From Ignavibacteriales bacterium UBA6490 (GTDB taxonomy: Bacteria > Bacteroidota > Ignavibacteria > Ignavibacteriales > Ignavibacteriaceae), in NCBI GenBank assembly GCA_002435365.1, contig DJMM01000089.1, positions 4,161 to 20,656 on the forward strand: a DNA stretch of 16,496 nucleotides, in the 5' to 3' direction. Made by a program: the position numbers and the translations under genes. The notes below the pieces were generated by a model, which was given only the letters and a program-made list of their open reading frames with translations, was not told the DNA's origin and did no database searches. Below, one piece after another: positions 7,253-15,238 of the stretch. Within the stretch, counting starts at the first letter, position 1. Every line of letters starts with the position of its first letter.

Positions 7253-7352
7253 TGATTTTTTTTGCATTACCCAAAAAATTTTTTTCTCCGTCACGCTCGA
7301 TATTTTTTAAAATGTGTTGAAGTCATCAAAAAAAATTGCGGGAAAAAATTAA

Positions 7353-9560
7353 TTAAGCAATGCTCGCGTACTTTAAATTTTCAGAATAATGCACGCTGAG
7401 ATTTTTTTTAATGAGCTGTGAAGAAGGAAAATTCAATGAGGGATCTTTTTCTATAATGCCGAATGCAGCATCTCTTGCCGCTATTACAACTTCAGTATCG
7501 GTCGCAAGATCTGCAAACCTTAATTCAGGAAAGCCGCTCTGTTTAATGCCGAAGATATCGCCGGGCCCCCTTAGCTTTAAATCTTTTTCGGCTATATTGA
7601 ATCCATTGATGTGCTTAACCATTGTGCTGAGACGGACCGAGGCTTTAAATTTTTCAAGCTGAGCCGTCGAAATAAATTCATTGTCAATATTAATTTTCTG
7701 AGCCGCCTTCATATATTGCCTGTCCGTAACAAGTATGCAATATGCCTGACGTGATCCTCTTCCGACTCTTCCCCTTAACTGGTGAAGCTGAGATAACCCA
7801 AAACGGTGTGCGTCATTAATCACAATAATATTTGCTGTTTGTATGTCTATACCGACTTCTATAACTGTGGTGGAAACAAGGACGTCAAATTTTTTGGCGT
7901 GAAACAGCAGCATTATTTCTTCTTTTTCCTGCCAGGTCATTCTTCCATGAATTAATCCGACCCGTATTTTCTGCAGATAGGTTTTTCTTAACTGGTCGTA
8001 TAAAGTTTCCGCTGCTTTAAGCTGAAGCTTCTCTGATTCCTCCACCAGCGGATAGACAATAAAGGACTGATCACCTTCACCGGCTTTTTTTATTATAAAG
8101 CTGTATATGTCTGGAAGTTTATCATCGCTTCTCAGATAAGTCTTTACCGGAATTCTGCTGCCGGGCATCTCATCAATTACCGAAGTATCAAGATCCCCGT
8201 AAACAGTCATTGTTAAAGTTCGGGGAATCGGAGTGGCGCTCATTATCAGAACATCCGGGTTTATTCCTTTTTCCTGAAGTCTCGCTCTCTGTGCAACTCC
8301 AAATCGATGCTGCTCATCCACTACAATTAAACCAAGGTTGCCGAAACTGACATCCTCTTCAAATAGCGCATGTGTACCGATTATAATATCGGCATCCCGC
8401 GTTTCTATTCCGGAAAGTGTTTTGTCCCTTGCCGATTTTCTCTGTCCGCCAAGAAGCAGACTTACTTTAATCTGCCTTCCCGATTTTTCCTTCAATAACG
8501 TCATCATCTTTGATATGTTTTTTGCATGCTGATCTGCCAGTATTTCAGTGGGTGCCATTAGAGCAGACTGATATCCGTTATCCGCAGCAATAAGCATTGC
8601 AATTACCGACACAATTGTTTTTCCGCTTCCTACATCACCCTGCAGAAGACGATTCATTGGAAATTCTGATTCAAGATCTTTTCTTATTTCGTGAAGCACA
8701 CGCAGCTGGGCTTTTGTAAGTTCATACGGAAGTGTCTTCAGGAAATCCTTTACCAAACCGGTCTGTACGGTTTTAGGCTCGCCCCTGAACTTTTTTCTGA
8801 AACTGTTTTTCCTTATTGCTACAAGCAGCTCCAGATAAAACAGTTCTTCAAATTTAAATCTCTTCACTGCTCTTTCAAGTTCGGTGAATGACCGGGGATA
8901 GTGAAAATTTTTAACTGCATCCTTTATTCCGATAAGCTGGTGCCGCAGCAGTATATCGTCCGGGATCGTTTCTTCAAGATAATCCGCATAAGTCTCCGCC
9001 GCACCACCTATTATTTTCCTGAGGCTGAAATCGCCGATACTGGTTGCCCTTAACTCTTTCGGTACTGTATAAAAAGGGATTATTCCACCGGTGTGCAGAA
9101 ATCTTTCCGACTCATCCTGGCTTATCTTATCGAAATCGGGGTGAATGAACTGCAGATTATCATATTTCGATACGACAGGCTTTGAAGAAATCGCATAAAT
9201 GTCCCCCTCGGTGAATATTTTTGAGATATACTGTGCACCCTGAAACCAGATACAGTCAAAGAATCCGCTTTCATCTCTGAACGAGACGATAAACATTTCT
9301 CTTCTTCCCATTCTTTTTAATTCTGTGCTGTACACTTTTGCGATCACTGTAAGCTCTCCGTCAAATCCGTTCAGGACAAGCTGATAAGCTTTTGAAGAAT
9401 TTACGGTGGCGCTTCTGTCCAGATGCTTTCTGGGAAAATAAAACAGCAGATCACGAATGGTCCTTATCCCAATTTTAGAAAATGCCGCTGCGCGTTTGGG
9501 ACCTATCGATTTAAGATATTGAACGGAACCTTCCAGTGCTTTTATGTCTGCTGATTTCAT
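7353..9560 (-). CDS. recG: ATP-dependent DNA helicase RecG
   Basis: Superfamily 2 helicase that regresses stalled forks and branch-migrates Holliday junctions. At 735 residues it is somewhat longer than E. coli RecG (693). Order: N-terminal helical region with a hairpin-like LKSIGPKRAAAFSKIG at 16-31; OB-fold wedge domain at about 65-160; helicase motor with Q-type region near 283, Walker A GDVGSGKT at 308-315, Walker B DEQH at 415-418 and SATPIPRT at 441-448; second RecA domain with STTVIEVGID at 563-572 and QLRGRVGRG at 594-602; C-terminal TRG-like region LKLRGPGDIFG at 661-671. All key residues are present. ATG at 9560 lacks an obvious Shine-Dalgarno sequence but gives a normal N-terminus. 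It is divergent from dgt across 131 bp, and followed by a promoter-bearing gap, so it is probably its own transcript. Confidence 0.97.
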   Translation of the reverse strand: MKSADIKALEGSVQYLKSIGPKRAAAFSKIGIRTIRDLLFYFPRKHLDRSATVNSSKAYQLVLNGFDGELTVIAKVYSTELKRMGRREMFIVSFRDESGFFDCIWFQGAQYISKIFTEGDIYAISSKPVVSKYDNLQFIHPDFDKISQDESERFLHTGGIIPFYTVPKELRATSIGDFSLRKIIGGAAETYADYLEETIPDDILLRHQLIGIKDAVKNFHYPRSFTELERAVKRFKFEELFYLELLVAIRKNSFRKKFRGEPKTVQTGLVKDFLKTLPYELTKAQLRVLHEIRKDLESEFPMNRLLQGDVGSGKTIVSVIAMLIAADNGYQSALMAPTEILADQHAKNISKMMTLLKEKSGRQIKVSLLLGGQRKSARDKTLSGIETRDADIIIGTHALFEEDVSFGNLGLIVVDEQHRFGVAQRARLQEKGINPDVLIMSATPIPRTLTMTVYGDLDTSVIDEMPGSRIPVKTYLRSDDKLPDIYSFIIKKAGEGDQSFIVYPLVEESEKLQLKAAETLYDQLRKTYLQKIRVGLIHGRMTWQEKEEIMLLFHAKKFDVLVSTTVIEVGIDIQTANIIVINDAHRFGLSQLHQLRGRVGRGSRQAYCILVTDRQYMKAAQKINIDNEFISTAQLEKFKASVRLSTMVKHINGFNIAEKDLKLRGPGDIFGIKQSGFPELRFADLATDTEVVIAARDAAFGIIEKDPSLNFPSSQLIKKNLSVHYSENLKYASIA

Positions 9561-9691
9561 GATTTAAAAAATAGTTTAGTCGTTCTGAATAAACAAATTA
9601 CCCCCGTCGTGCAGATAATGTACCCGGTCCGGCCAGAGAACCTTAAATTTTTTTATATTTAGTATGTGAAAACAAACTATTAGGTGATACA
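9561..9691. other. Divergent intergenic region recG/dgt
   Basis: 131 bp. No exact TAnnTTTG element was found in either direction; TATATTTA at about 9653-9660 is one mismatch away on the dgt side. The ribosome site AGGTGA for dgt is at 9682-9687. Nothing else is visible. Confidence 0.5.
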
Positions 9692-11059
9692 TTGGACTGG
9701 AACAAACTGCTTTCATCGAAATTATTAGGAGCGCCGGATAAATACTCATTTGATGACGGGCGAAGTCAGTATCAGAGAGACTTCGACAGAATCGTTTTCT
9801 GTTCGCATTTCAGGCGTCTTCAGGACAAGACACAGGTCTTCCCTCTCCCTGAAAGCGATTTCGTCCATACCAGGCTGACTCACAGTCTTGAAGTATCATG
9901 CGTTGGAAGGTCGCTCGGCAATATTGCCGGTAAAGTTATAATAGAAAGACATCCGGAGCTTAAAAAAAATTATTTCAATTATAACTTCGGTGAAATTGTT
10001 TCCGCTGCATGCCTTGCCCACGATATCGGAAATCCTCCCTTTGGCCACAGCGGTGAAGATGCAATATCCGAATATTTTCTAAGCGGAAATGGCAGAGAAT
10101 TCTGTCAGAAGATAACCGATGCAAAGAAAAGAAATGACATTGAAATGTTTGAGGGCAACGCACAGGGTTTCAGGATAATATCAAAACTCCAGAATCCGAA
10201 ACTTCCCGGCGGTCTGCGCCTTACTTATGCAACACTGGCGGCATTCACAAAATATCCGAAGGAATCAGTTATTCCGGTTAACACCGATACATCCCACACC
10301 AAGAGCAAAATATATAAAAAGTTCGGGTTCTTCCAGTCGGAGGTCGATCTTTTCAGAACTATTGCAGCGGAAACCGGGTTAAAGAAGAGAGACAACAACG
10401 ATAATATTAATTGGTGGTGCAGGCACCCGCTGGCTTTCCTGGTTGAAGCAGCAGATGATATTTGCTACCGCATAATGGATCTTGAAGACGGATACCGGCT
10501 GGGACTTCTTTCATACGCTGATACCCACGATCTTCTATACCCCATTATCGGGAAAGAAGAGCTGCGCAACTTTAACGAGCGCGACCAGGATGACAAAATA
10601 GGATACCTCCGCGCAAAAGTAATTAATAGCCTGATAAAAGAAATCACCGGGATATTCCTGGATGAGGAAAAAAATATCCTGGAGGGATGTTATGAGTCGG
10701 ACCTGCTGTCTTTTATTCCCTCGGGGCAGCAGCTTGAAGTCATCAAGAAAGTTTCGATAGAAAAGATTTATTCTATCCCTGCCGTAGTGGAAAGAGAATC
10801 TGCCGGATTCGAAGTTCTGGCAGGTTTGCTGGATGCATTCATTCGCGCAGTTAATGATCTGGCGGAGGGGAAAAAATCCGCGAGGAGTTTAAATCACATT
10901 AAGCTGTTCCCGAATCAGTTCACCGATGAAACCGGCAAGCCGGCTGATGATCTTTATACAAGGCTGCTTAACATTATTGATTTTGTTTCAGGAATGACTG
11001 ATTCCTATGCCGTTTCTTTATTCAGAAAGATAAAGGGAATTTCGCTACCTGGAAAATAA
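9692..11059 (+). CDS. dgt: Deoxyguanosinetriphosphate triphosphohydrolase (dGTPase, HD domain)
   Basis: HD-superfamily phosphohydrolase that cleaves dGTP (or other dNTPs) to deoxynucleoside and tripolyphosphate, trimming dNTP pools. The 455 residues start with MDWNKLLSSK as this family usually does. The RDFDRIVFCSHFRRLQDKTQ block lies at 29-48 and THSLEVS at 63-69 supplies H64. ACLAHDIGNPPFGHSGEDA at 106-124 carries the HD pair H110/D111 and H119, and AADDICYRIMDLEDG around 250-270 supplies the last metal Asp. The start is TTG at 9692: AGGTGA is 4 bases upstream, there is no in-frame ATG nearby, and the protein aligns from this codon. Its 3' end overlaps gpsA tail to tail by 15 bp. The exact nucleotide preference cannot be read from sequence. 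Confidence 0.94.
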   Translation: MDWNKLLSSKLLGAPDKYSFDDGRSQYQRDFDRIVFCSHFRRLQDKTQVFPLPESDFVHTRLTHSLEVSCVGRSLGNIAGKVIIERHPELKKNYFNYNFGEIVSAACLAHDIGNPPFGHSGEDAISEYFLSGNGREFCQKITDAKKRNDIEMFEGNAQGFRIISKLQNPKLPGGLRLTYATLAAFTKYPKESVIPVNTDTSHTKSKIYKKFGFFQSEVDLFRTIAAETGLKKRDNNDNINWWCRHPLAFLVEAADDICYRIMDLEDGYRLGLLSYADTHDLLYPIIGKEELRNFNERDQDDKIGYLRAKVINSLIKEITGIFLDEEKNILEGCYESDLLSFIPSGQQLEVIKKVSIEKIYSIPAVVERESAGFEVLAGLLDAFIRAVNDLAEGKKSARSLNHIKLFPNQFTDETGKPADDLYTRLLNIIDFVSGMTDSYAVSLFRKIKGISLPGK

Positions 11060-12052
11060 TTCCACTTTCATATCACGGGTCATAAGATCATTTGTGGCTT
11101 TTACGGGATCTTTGTCCTCAAAAAGGATATTATGAACTTCATTAATGATCGGTGTTTCTACTTTACACTTGGCAGCAAGACCGGAGGCGGATTTCGTTGT
11201 CTCAACTCCTTCGGCAACCATTTGCATTGATGCAAGAACCTCGCCAAGTTTCATACCCGAACCAATTTTTTCACCGACATATCTGTTCCTGCTGTGCCTG
11301 CTCATGCAGGTAACTATTAAATCCCCCATTCCCGAAAGACCCGCGAATGTATCGGCACGCGCACCCATGGCAGTACCAAGTCTTGAAATCTCTGCAATTC
11401 CCCTTGTCATAATTGCAGCTTTTGTGTTATCGCCGAATTTTGCGCCATCGATTATGCCCGCACCTATGGCAATTACATTTTTAAGAGATCCTCCAAGCTC
11501 AACCCCCAGAATATCGGTTGACGAATAAACCCTGAAGTAGGAAGTCATAAAAACCGTCTGAATAGTTTTTGACGTTCCCAGGTTCTGGGAAGCCGCAACA
11601 ACTGCCGTGGGAATTTTCCTGACTACTTCTTCTGCGTGGCTGGGTCCCGAGAGTACGCTGATCTGACCTTCATCGAGAGAAGGAATTACCTCTTTAAGCA
11701 TCTGGGACATTGTGAGGAGAGTTTTGTTTTCGATACCTTTGGCAACGCTTACAAGAATAGAATTGGAAATCTCAGAAGGAATAATGTTTTTTATGGTGGA
11801 CCTGAGAAACTGCGATGGCACAGCCAGAACCACCACATCCTTCTGGTGAACTGCTTCGCTGAGATCATGAGTTACAATTATTTCATCGGGAATTTTTATG
11901 CCGGGAAGATATAATTCGTTGACACGCTCTTTATTAAGTTTAACCGCATAGGATTCATCGAATTCCCACAAGGTTACTTCGTGTTCATTAAAATGAAGCA
12001 GAACAGCGAGTGTAGAACCCCATCCACCGGCTCCCAGTACTGCTACTTTCAT
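11045..12052 (-). CDS. gpsA: NAD(P)-dependent glycerol-3-phosphate dehydrogenase
   Basis: Cytoplasmic enzyme that reduces dihydroxyacetone phosphate to sn-glycerol-3-phosphate, the backbone of phospholipids; 335 residues, normal length. Rossmann motif GAGGWG lies at 7-12, VSVAKGIE at 101-108 (K105), SGPSHAEEV at 135-143, LGGSLKNVIAIGAG at 186-199 with the catalytic lysine K191, and LSGMGDLIVTC with SRHSRNR at 239-257. No key residue is missing. ATG at 12052 follows the plsY stop after a single base, so it is co-transcribed and probably translationally coupled. Gene order plsY-gpsA puts supplier and consumer of glycerol-3-phosphate together. It overlaps dgt convergently by 15 bp with no terminator between them. 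Confidence 0.96.
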   Translation of the reverse strand: MKVAVLGAGGWGSTLAVLLHFNEHEVTLWEFDESYAVKLNKERVNELYLPGIKIPDEIIVTHDLSEAVHQKDVVVLAVPSQFLRSTIKNIIPSEISNSILVSVAKGIENKTLLTMSQMLKEVIPSLDEGQISVLSGPSHAEEVVRKIPTAVVAASQNLGTSKTIQTVFMTSYFRVYSSTDILGVELGGSLKNVIAIGAGIIDGAKFGDNTKAAIMTRGIAEISRLGTAMGARADTFAGLSGMGDLIVTCMSRHSRNRYVGEKIGSGMKLGEVLASMQMVAEGVETTKSASGLAAKCKVETPIINEVHNILFEDKDPVKATNDLMTRDMKVELFSR

Positions 12053-12053
12053 G

Positions 12054-12725
12054 TCAGGCCGCGGATTTTTTCTTTTTAAAACTTAATTTTGATTCGCTTC
12101 CCTCCAATAAACGGACTACGTTTTTTCTATGCGTATAGATAACCAGAAGAGCAAGAAAAATAACGAACGGCAGTAGTGTGCTGTACCCGGGAATATTTAC
12201 ATCAAAAATATTCTCCCTTATAACCAGTGTAAGGGGTACTGCCACTGCACCCAGTAATGAACCTAGAGAAACATAGCGGGATATAGTTACTACAAGAACA
12301 AAAACACCAATTGCTATCAGCATATCAACCGTGACTATCATCAGCAGCATACCAAGAGCTGTTGCAATACCCTTGCCGCCTTTGAAACCTGCAAAGACTG
12401 TCCATATGTGACCGATCACCGCGGCAATACCTGCAATAATCTGCACAAGCGTAAAATCATCAAAAGGAGTAATGTTTTCGAATGGAATGGTATCATAAAA
12501 AAGACGGGTTATCAGCACAACAGCAATAACACCTTTGAATGCATCAAAAAGTATCACAAATGATCCTTCTTTCCAGCCAAGCACGCGCATAACGTTTGTG
12601 CCGCCGGCATTGCCGCTTCCATAGTTCCGAATATCTATACCTCTTAACGCCTTGCTTACAATAAGACTTGTAGGTATGGAACCAACCAGATACGAGAAAA
12701 CAACTATTGCTGCCAAAAGAATCAT
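12054..12725 (-). CDS. plsY: Acyl-phosphate:glycerol-3-phosphate acyltransferase PlsY
   Basis: Inner-membrane enzyme that moves an acyl group from acyl-phosphate to position 1 of glycerol-3-phosphate. Its partner is PlsX, which is not in the window. Motif 1 is GSGNAGGTNVMR at 36-47, motif 2 GHIWTVFAGFKGGKGIAT at 105-122, motif 3 SRYVSLGS at 149-156; the end carries THRKNVVRLLEGSE at 198-211 followed by a Lys-rich tail KKKK at 217-220. About seven hydrophobic helices are visible and the N-terminus starts in the membrane (MILLAAIVVF). At 223 residues it is a little longer than typical (about 200), with an extra loop near residues 78-95 between membrane segments. ATG at 12725 has a modest AGG about 9 bases upstream. 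First gene of the plsY-gpsA operon. Confidence 0.96.
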   Translation of the reverse strand: MILLAAIVVFSYLVGSIPTSLIVSKALRGIDIRNYGSGNAGGTNVMRVLGWKEGSFVILFDAFKGVIAVVLITRLFYDTIPFENITPFDDFTLVQIIAGIAAVIGHIWTVFAGFKGGKGIATALGMLLMIVTVDMLIAIGVFVLVVTISRYVSLGSLLGAVAVPLTLVIRENIFDVNIPGYSTLLPFVIFLALLVIYTHRKNVVRLLEGSESKLSFKKKKSAA

Positions 12726-12887
12726 TTAATAAACCTATTCTAATTGAATAATTAAAGTAATTATATTAAGGATAAATATCAATAATTAATTAGATGCAAA
12801 TATTCGACCGGGGATTCGGGATTTTTCCCGCTTTTTGCAATAAAACAAGCACTTTTTTAATAATCCGTTTTTTCTTAAAATGTATTT
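12726..12887. other. Divergent intergenic region plsY/lipoprotein
   Basis: 162 bp, AT-rich, must hold two divergent promoters. I found no exact TAnnTTTG match with a -33 partner. A small hairpin (CGGGA/TCCCG, 12817-12830) followed by five Ts is present but sits where no transcript should end. Confidence 0.5.
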
Positions 12888-13436
12888 ATGAAATATGCGA
12901 TAAGTCTGATTTTGCTCTTTACTGCCCTGTCATGCAGCAATAATCCTGCTGATCCGGAATATAATTCCGAATTCCTCCCCCTGAGGGAGGGCAACTGGTG
13001 GAAGTACAAAGGATCTCTGGATATGACCGTAAATGTGGAATCGGTCGTAAAGATAAACGGGGAATTTTACTATCTTATAGTAAGATCTTTTCCGGAGTCA
13101 TCGGATACGCTGAGGTTAAGGTATAAGTTCAATGACCGCCTGATGATCTGGTTTGAGGATAAAGAATATCTGTATATTGATTTTTCCCTCCCGGAGGGGA
13201 GTAAATGGAATTCTTTTTATAACTTTTATGGAGAGATCAGGGCCAAAGGGTTGAATTCAACTGTACCTGCAGGTATATTCAGTAACGTGACTGAGGTACT
13301 TTTTGAAAACACACTGATATCCGATGTTTACGAATTTAACCGGTATGCTCCCGGTGTGGGGATGATCTCAAGTTCGGGCTTTCGACGTAATTTTAGCCTG
13401 GTACAAGCCCAGGTTAACGGAAATATTTATCCATAA
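12888..13436 (+). CDS. Putative lipoprotein of unknown function
   Basis: 182 residues. The first 15 form a short signal (MKYAISLILLFTALS), then C16 followed by SNNPADPE, consistent with signal peptidase II cleavage and lipidation. The box ALSC is not the ideal L-[AS]-[GA]-C, so a plain secreted form is possible. The mature part is rich in aromatic residues and beta-type alternation: PLREGNWWKYKGS at 31-43, a phrase typical of small secreted proteins in this phylum, and YAPGVGMISSSGF near 153-165. I recognise no enzyme motif. Probably an exported beta-sheet protein tethered to the outer membrane or periplasm. It is followed after 15 bp by the YeaQ-like gene, likely one transcript. No transfer signs seen. 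Confidence 0.75.
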   Translation: MKYAISLILLFTALSCSNNPADPEYNSEFLPLREGNWWKYKGSLDMTVNVESVVKINGEFYYLIVRSFPESSDTLRLRYKFNDRLMIWFEDKEYLYIDFSLPEGSKWNSFYNFYGEIRAKGLNSTVPAGIFSNVTEVLFENTLISDVYEFNRYAPGVGMISSSGFRRNFSLVQAQVNGNIYP

Positions 13437-13451
13437 TTAACCGGAGGTTTT

Positions 13452-13727
13452 GTGACTTCAATGGAATTAATAGCGCTTCTGGTGATTGCCGGAGTAACAG
13501 GTTCTATAGCTCAATCTCTTGTAGGCATAAGCAGAGGAGGATGTTTTATATCAATACTTGTCGGATTTATCGGGGCAATCGTCGGACAATGGGTCGGAAA
13601 CTATCTTAACCTTCCCACCGTGTGGATAATTAAAATCGGCGAAATGGATTTCCCTGTTTTCTGGGGATTGATAGGTGCAGTTATTTGCACGGGATTTATC
13701 GCTCTTGTATCTCCCAGAAAAGTCTAA
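13452..13727 (+). CDS. YeaQ/YmgE/GlsB-family small membrane protein
   Basis: 91 residues with three hydrophobic segments (about 4-23, 30-50 and 66-87) and Gly-rich helix faces, for example GGCFISILVGFIGAIVGQWVG at 29-49. This is the pattern of the transglycosylase-associated (GlsB/YeaQ/YmgE) family, often stress-linked but without a known activity. The start is probably GTG at 13452, because CGGAGG at 13442-13447 lies 4 bases before it; the ATG at 13461 would be 13 bases away and would remove three residues. The family normally has about 80-90 residues, so it is complete. It follows the lipoprotein gene by 15 bp, and its stop overlaps the convergent Sir2 gene by 4 bp. Confidence 0.8.
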   Translation: MTSMELIALLVIAGVTGSIAQSLVGISRGGCFISILVGFIGAIVGQWVGNYLNLPTVWIIKIGEMDFPVFWGLIGAVICTGFIALVSPRKV

Positions 13728-14464
13728 GTACCTTTCTTTTCTGAAATTTTGTTAAAAATAGCAGGGAGAATTTTCCCTGCTTCACCAAAATATGATTCAC
13801 CGGCTACCGACGAAACTTCTGTTTCTTCAACATTCACTTCAACTATATATGCTCCCGCCCTTTTGGCAGAGTATATAAGAGACGCAGCCGGAAAAACAAT
13901 GCCCGTAGTACCGACCACAAAAAATATATCGCAAGCAGAGGAAACTCGCTCTGCACCGCTGTACTGATCTTCAGGAAGGTACTCGCCAAACCAGACTACG
14001 TCGGGCCGGATTAAACCACCGCAGACACACCTGGGCACCTTATCTTTAATATCCAGGTCGTCATTATAAAAAGTTCTGCATTTGATGCAGTAATTTCTCT
14101 CAATATTCCCGTGCAGTTCATAAATATTCCTGCTTCCGGCCCGGCGGTGAAGATTATCAATATTTTGCGTAACAACAGATACTTTTTTAATAATCTCTTC
14201 AAAGCGGGCTATGGCGATATGTCCGTCGTTAGGTTTTGATTGGTGCACAATTCCCCGTCTGTATTTATACCACTCCCATACCATTTCGGGATTACGCATA
14301 AAAGCATTAAAATTTGCAAGCTCTTCCGGCTTAAGCTTATTCCATATTCCATCCTTGCCGCGGAATGTCGGAATACCGCTTTCAGCCGAAATACCGGCAC
14401 CGGTAAAAAAAACAACTGAATCCGCCGATTGAAGTCTGGCAATCAGGTTTTCACTGATCTCCAT
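13724..14464 (-). CDS. cobB: Sir2-family NAD-dependent protein deacylase
   Basis: Removes acyl groups from lysine side chains using NAD+, releasing nicotinamide and O-acyl-ADP-ribose; 246 residues, cytoplasmic. NAD-binding GAGISAESGIPTFRG is at 22-36, TQNIDNLH at 99-106, catalytic H118 in ELHGN, and a zinc module with C126, C129, C146 and C148. VVGTTGIVFPAA at 183-194 and EVNVEETE at 209-216 complete the NAD site. Y66 and R69 form the YxxR pair that class III sirtuins (SIRT5, CobB) use to bind succinyl and malonyl groups, so desuccinylase activity is likely besides deacetylation. Third gene of the HD-RNase/TPR/Sir2 operon, 2 bp after the TPR stop. The acetyl-CoA synthetase target often assumed for CobB is not in the window. 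Confidence 0.94.
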   Translation of the reverse strand: MEISENLIARLQSADSVVFFTGAGISAESGIPTFRGKDGIWNKLKPEELANFNAFMRNPEMVWEWYKYRRGIVHQSKPNDGHIAIARFEEIIKKVSVVTQNIDNLHRRAGSRNIYELHGNIERNYCIKCRTFYNDDLDIKDKVPRCVCGGLIRPDVVWFGEYLPEDQYSGAERVSSACDIFFVVGTTGIVFPAASLIYSAKRAGAYIVEVNVEETEVSSVAGESYFGEAGKILPAIFNKISEKKGT

Positions 14465-14466
14465 GA

Positions 14467-15237
14467 TTACTGGTCTTTAATCTCCTTTAAAAGATTTTTC
14501 GATTCCGCAATCATTTTCTGATCATCTTCATCAAGGATCGGCAATGCAGGAATTTTGTTAAGCTGCTCTCTTGCCAGATCATATTCGTCTTCTTCGATAT
14601 ATGCTTTGGCAAGGTCGAGGCGGTACATTATAAAATCGGGTCTTAATTTGATAGCTCTTTTATAATGCATTATGGCATCATCAATATCACCCCACGCAAG
14701 ACCGAGCGGAAATCTGAATATGCTGCTTTTTTCACTCAGCTTTGCATGAGTCCGGCCAAGCACGTAATGAGCAGTAGCAAGATTATCGGTGCCGCTGTTG
14801 TTAAGCTTAATGGCGTTGTCAATATCTTCCTTAACATCATTTACCAGTCCCGCTGCTGAAAAAACACCCTTAAATAACGCAATTCTACCGTTTGCAATTG
14901 CTCTTCGCAGATAAGAAATGGTTTTATCGGGAGCAAGTCTCACGCATTTCTCTGCATACTGTAGGGAGAGTTCATATTTTTTCAGCTGGGCTTCTTCCTG
15001 TTCGTCATTGTTGGAGGGCATATGTTCCGCAATATCAACATAGGCACGGCTTAGCCGCCAGCATACTTCCCAGTTGTTCGGCGATGTTTTATCGGCCTGA
15101 AGATATTTATCCAGCGCTTTTTCATTCTGGAACGCACGTGTAAATTCATCACCTTCCTCCAGCAGAGACTCTACACTCTGTGAATAAAGTAACGAGGAAA
15201 TTAGAACTGTGAACAAGAACAGTAGTGGTTTTCTCAT
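14467..15237 (-). CDS. Secreted tetratricopeptide-repeat protein
   Basis: 256 residues from the ATG at 15237. I prefer this start to the longer frame from 15420. It has AAGGAGA 6 bases upstream, begins with a clear signal peptide (MRKPLLFLFTVLISSLLYSQ, cleavage likely after YSQ), and lies 1 bp after the preceding stop. The mature protein is alpha-helical with TPR-like units: a first at about 25-60, one around the block with CVRLAPDKTISYLRRAIANG, a linker AAGLVNDVKEDIDNAIKLN, then YVLGRTHAKLSEKSS, a clear repeat in DAIMHYKRAIKLRPDFIMYR, and a last AKAYIEEDEYDLAREQLNKI. The order is similar to bacterial relatives of the RMD/FAM82-type TPR proteins, but this is by eye. Likely a periplasmic protein-protein adaptor. 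No catalytic motif. Middle gene of a three-gene operon with Sir2 and the exoribonuclease. Confidence 0.85.
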   Translation of the reverse strand: MRKPLLFLFTVLISSLLYSQSVESLLEEGDEFTRAFQNEKALDKYLQADKTSPNNWEVCWRLSRAYVDIAEHMPSNNDEQEEAQLKKYELSLQYAEKCVRLAPDKTISYLRRAIANGRIALFKGVFSAAGLVNDVKEDIDNAIKLNNSGTDNLATAHYVLGRTHAKLSEKSSIFRFPLGLAWGDIDDAIMHYKRAIKLRPDFIMYRLDLAKAYIEEDEYDLAREQLNKIPALPILDEDDQKMIAESKNLLKEIKDQ

Positions 15238-15238
15238 T

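Larger units (their letters stand above)
7183..7352. other. Intergenic region recG to ATP-grasp operon
   Basis: 170 bp, very AT-rich. It holds the operon promoter and ribosome site near 7199-7252. Upstream of these come five runs of A and/or T (8-13 bp each) at 7256-7263, 7273-7285, 7303-7312, 7328-7337 and 7343-7350. I see no convincing terminator hairpin for recG. Confidence 0.6.

Noticed and set aside
12817..12830. Small hairpin CGGGA/TCCCG followed by five Ts, terminator-like
   Set aside because: Only a 5-bp stem, located between two divergent genes where no transcript should end.
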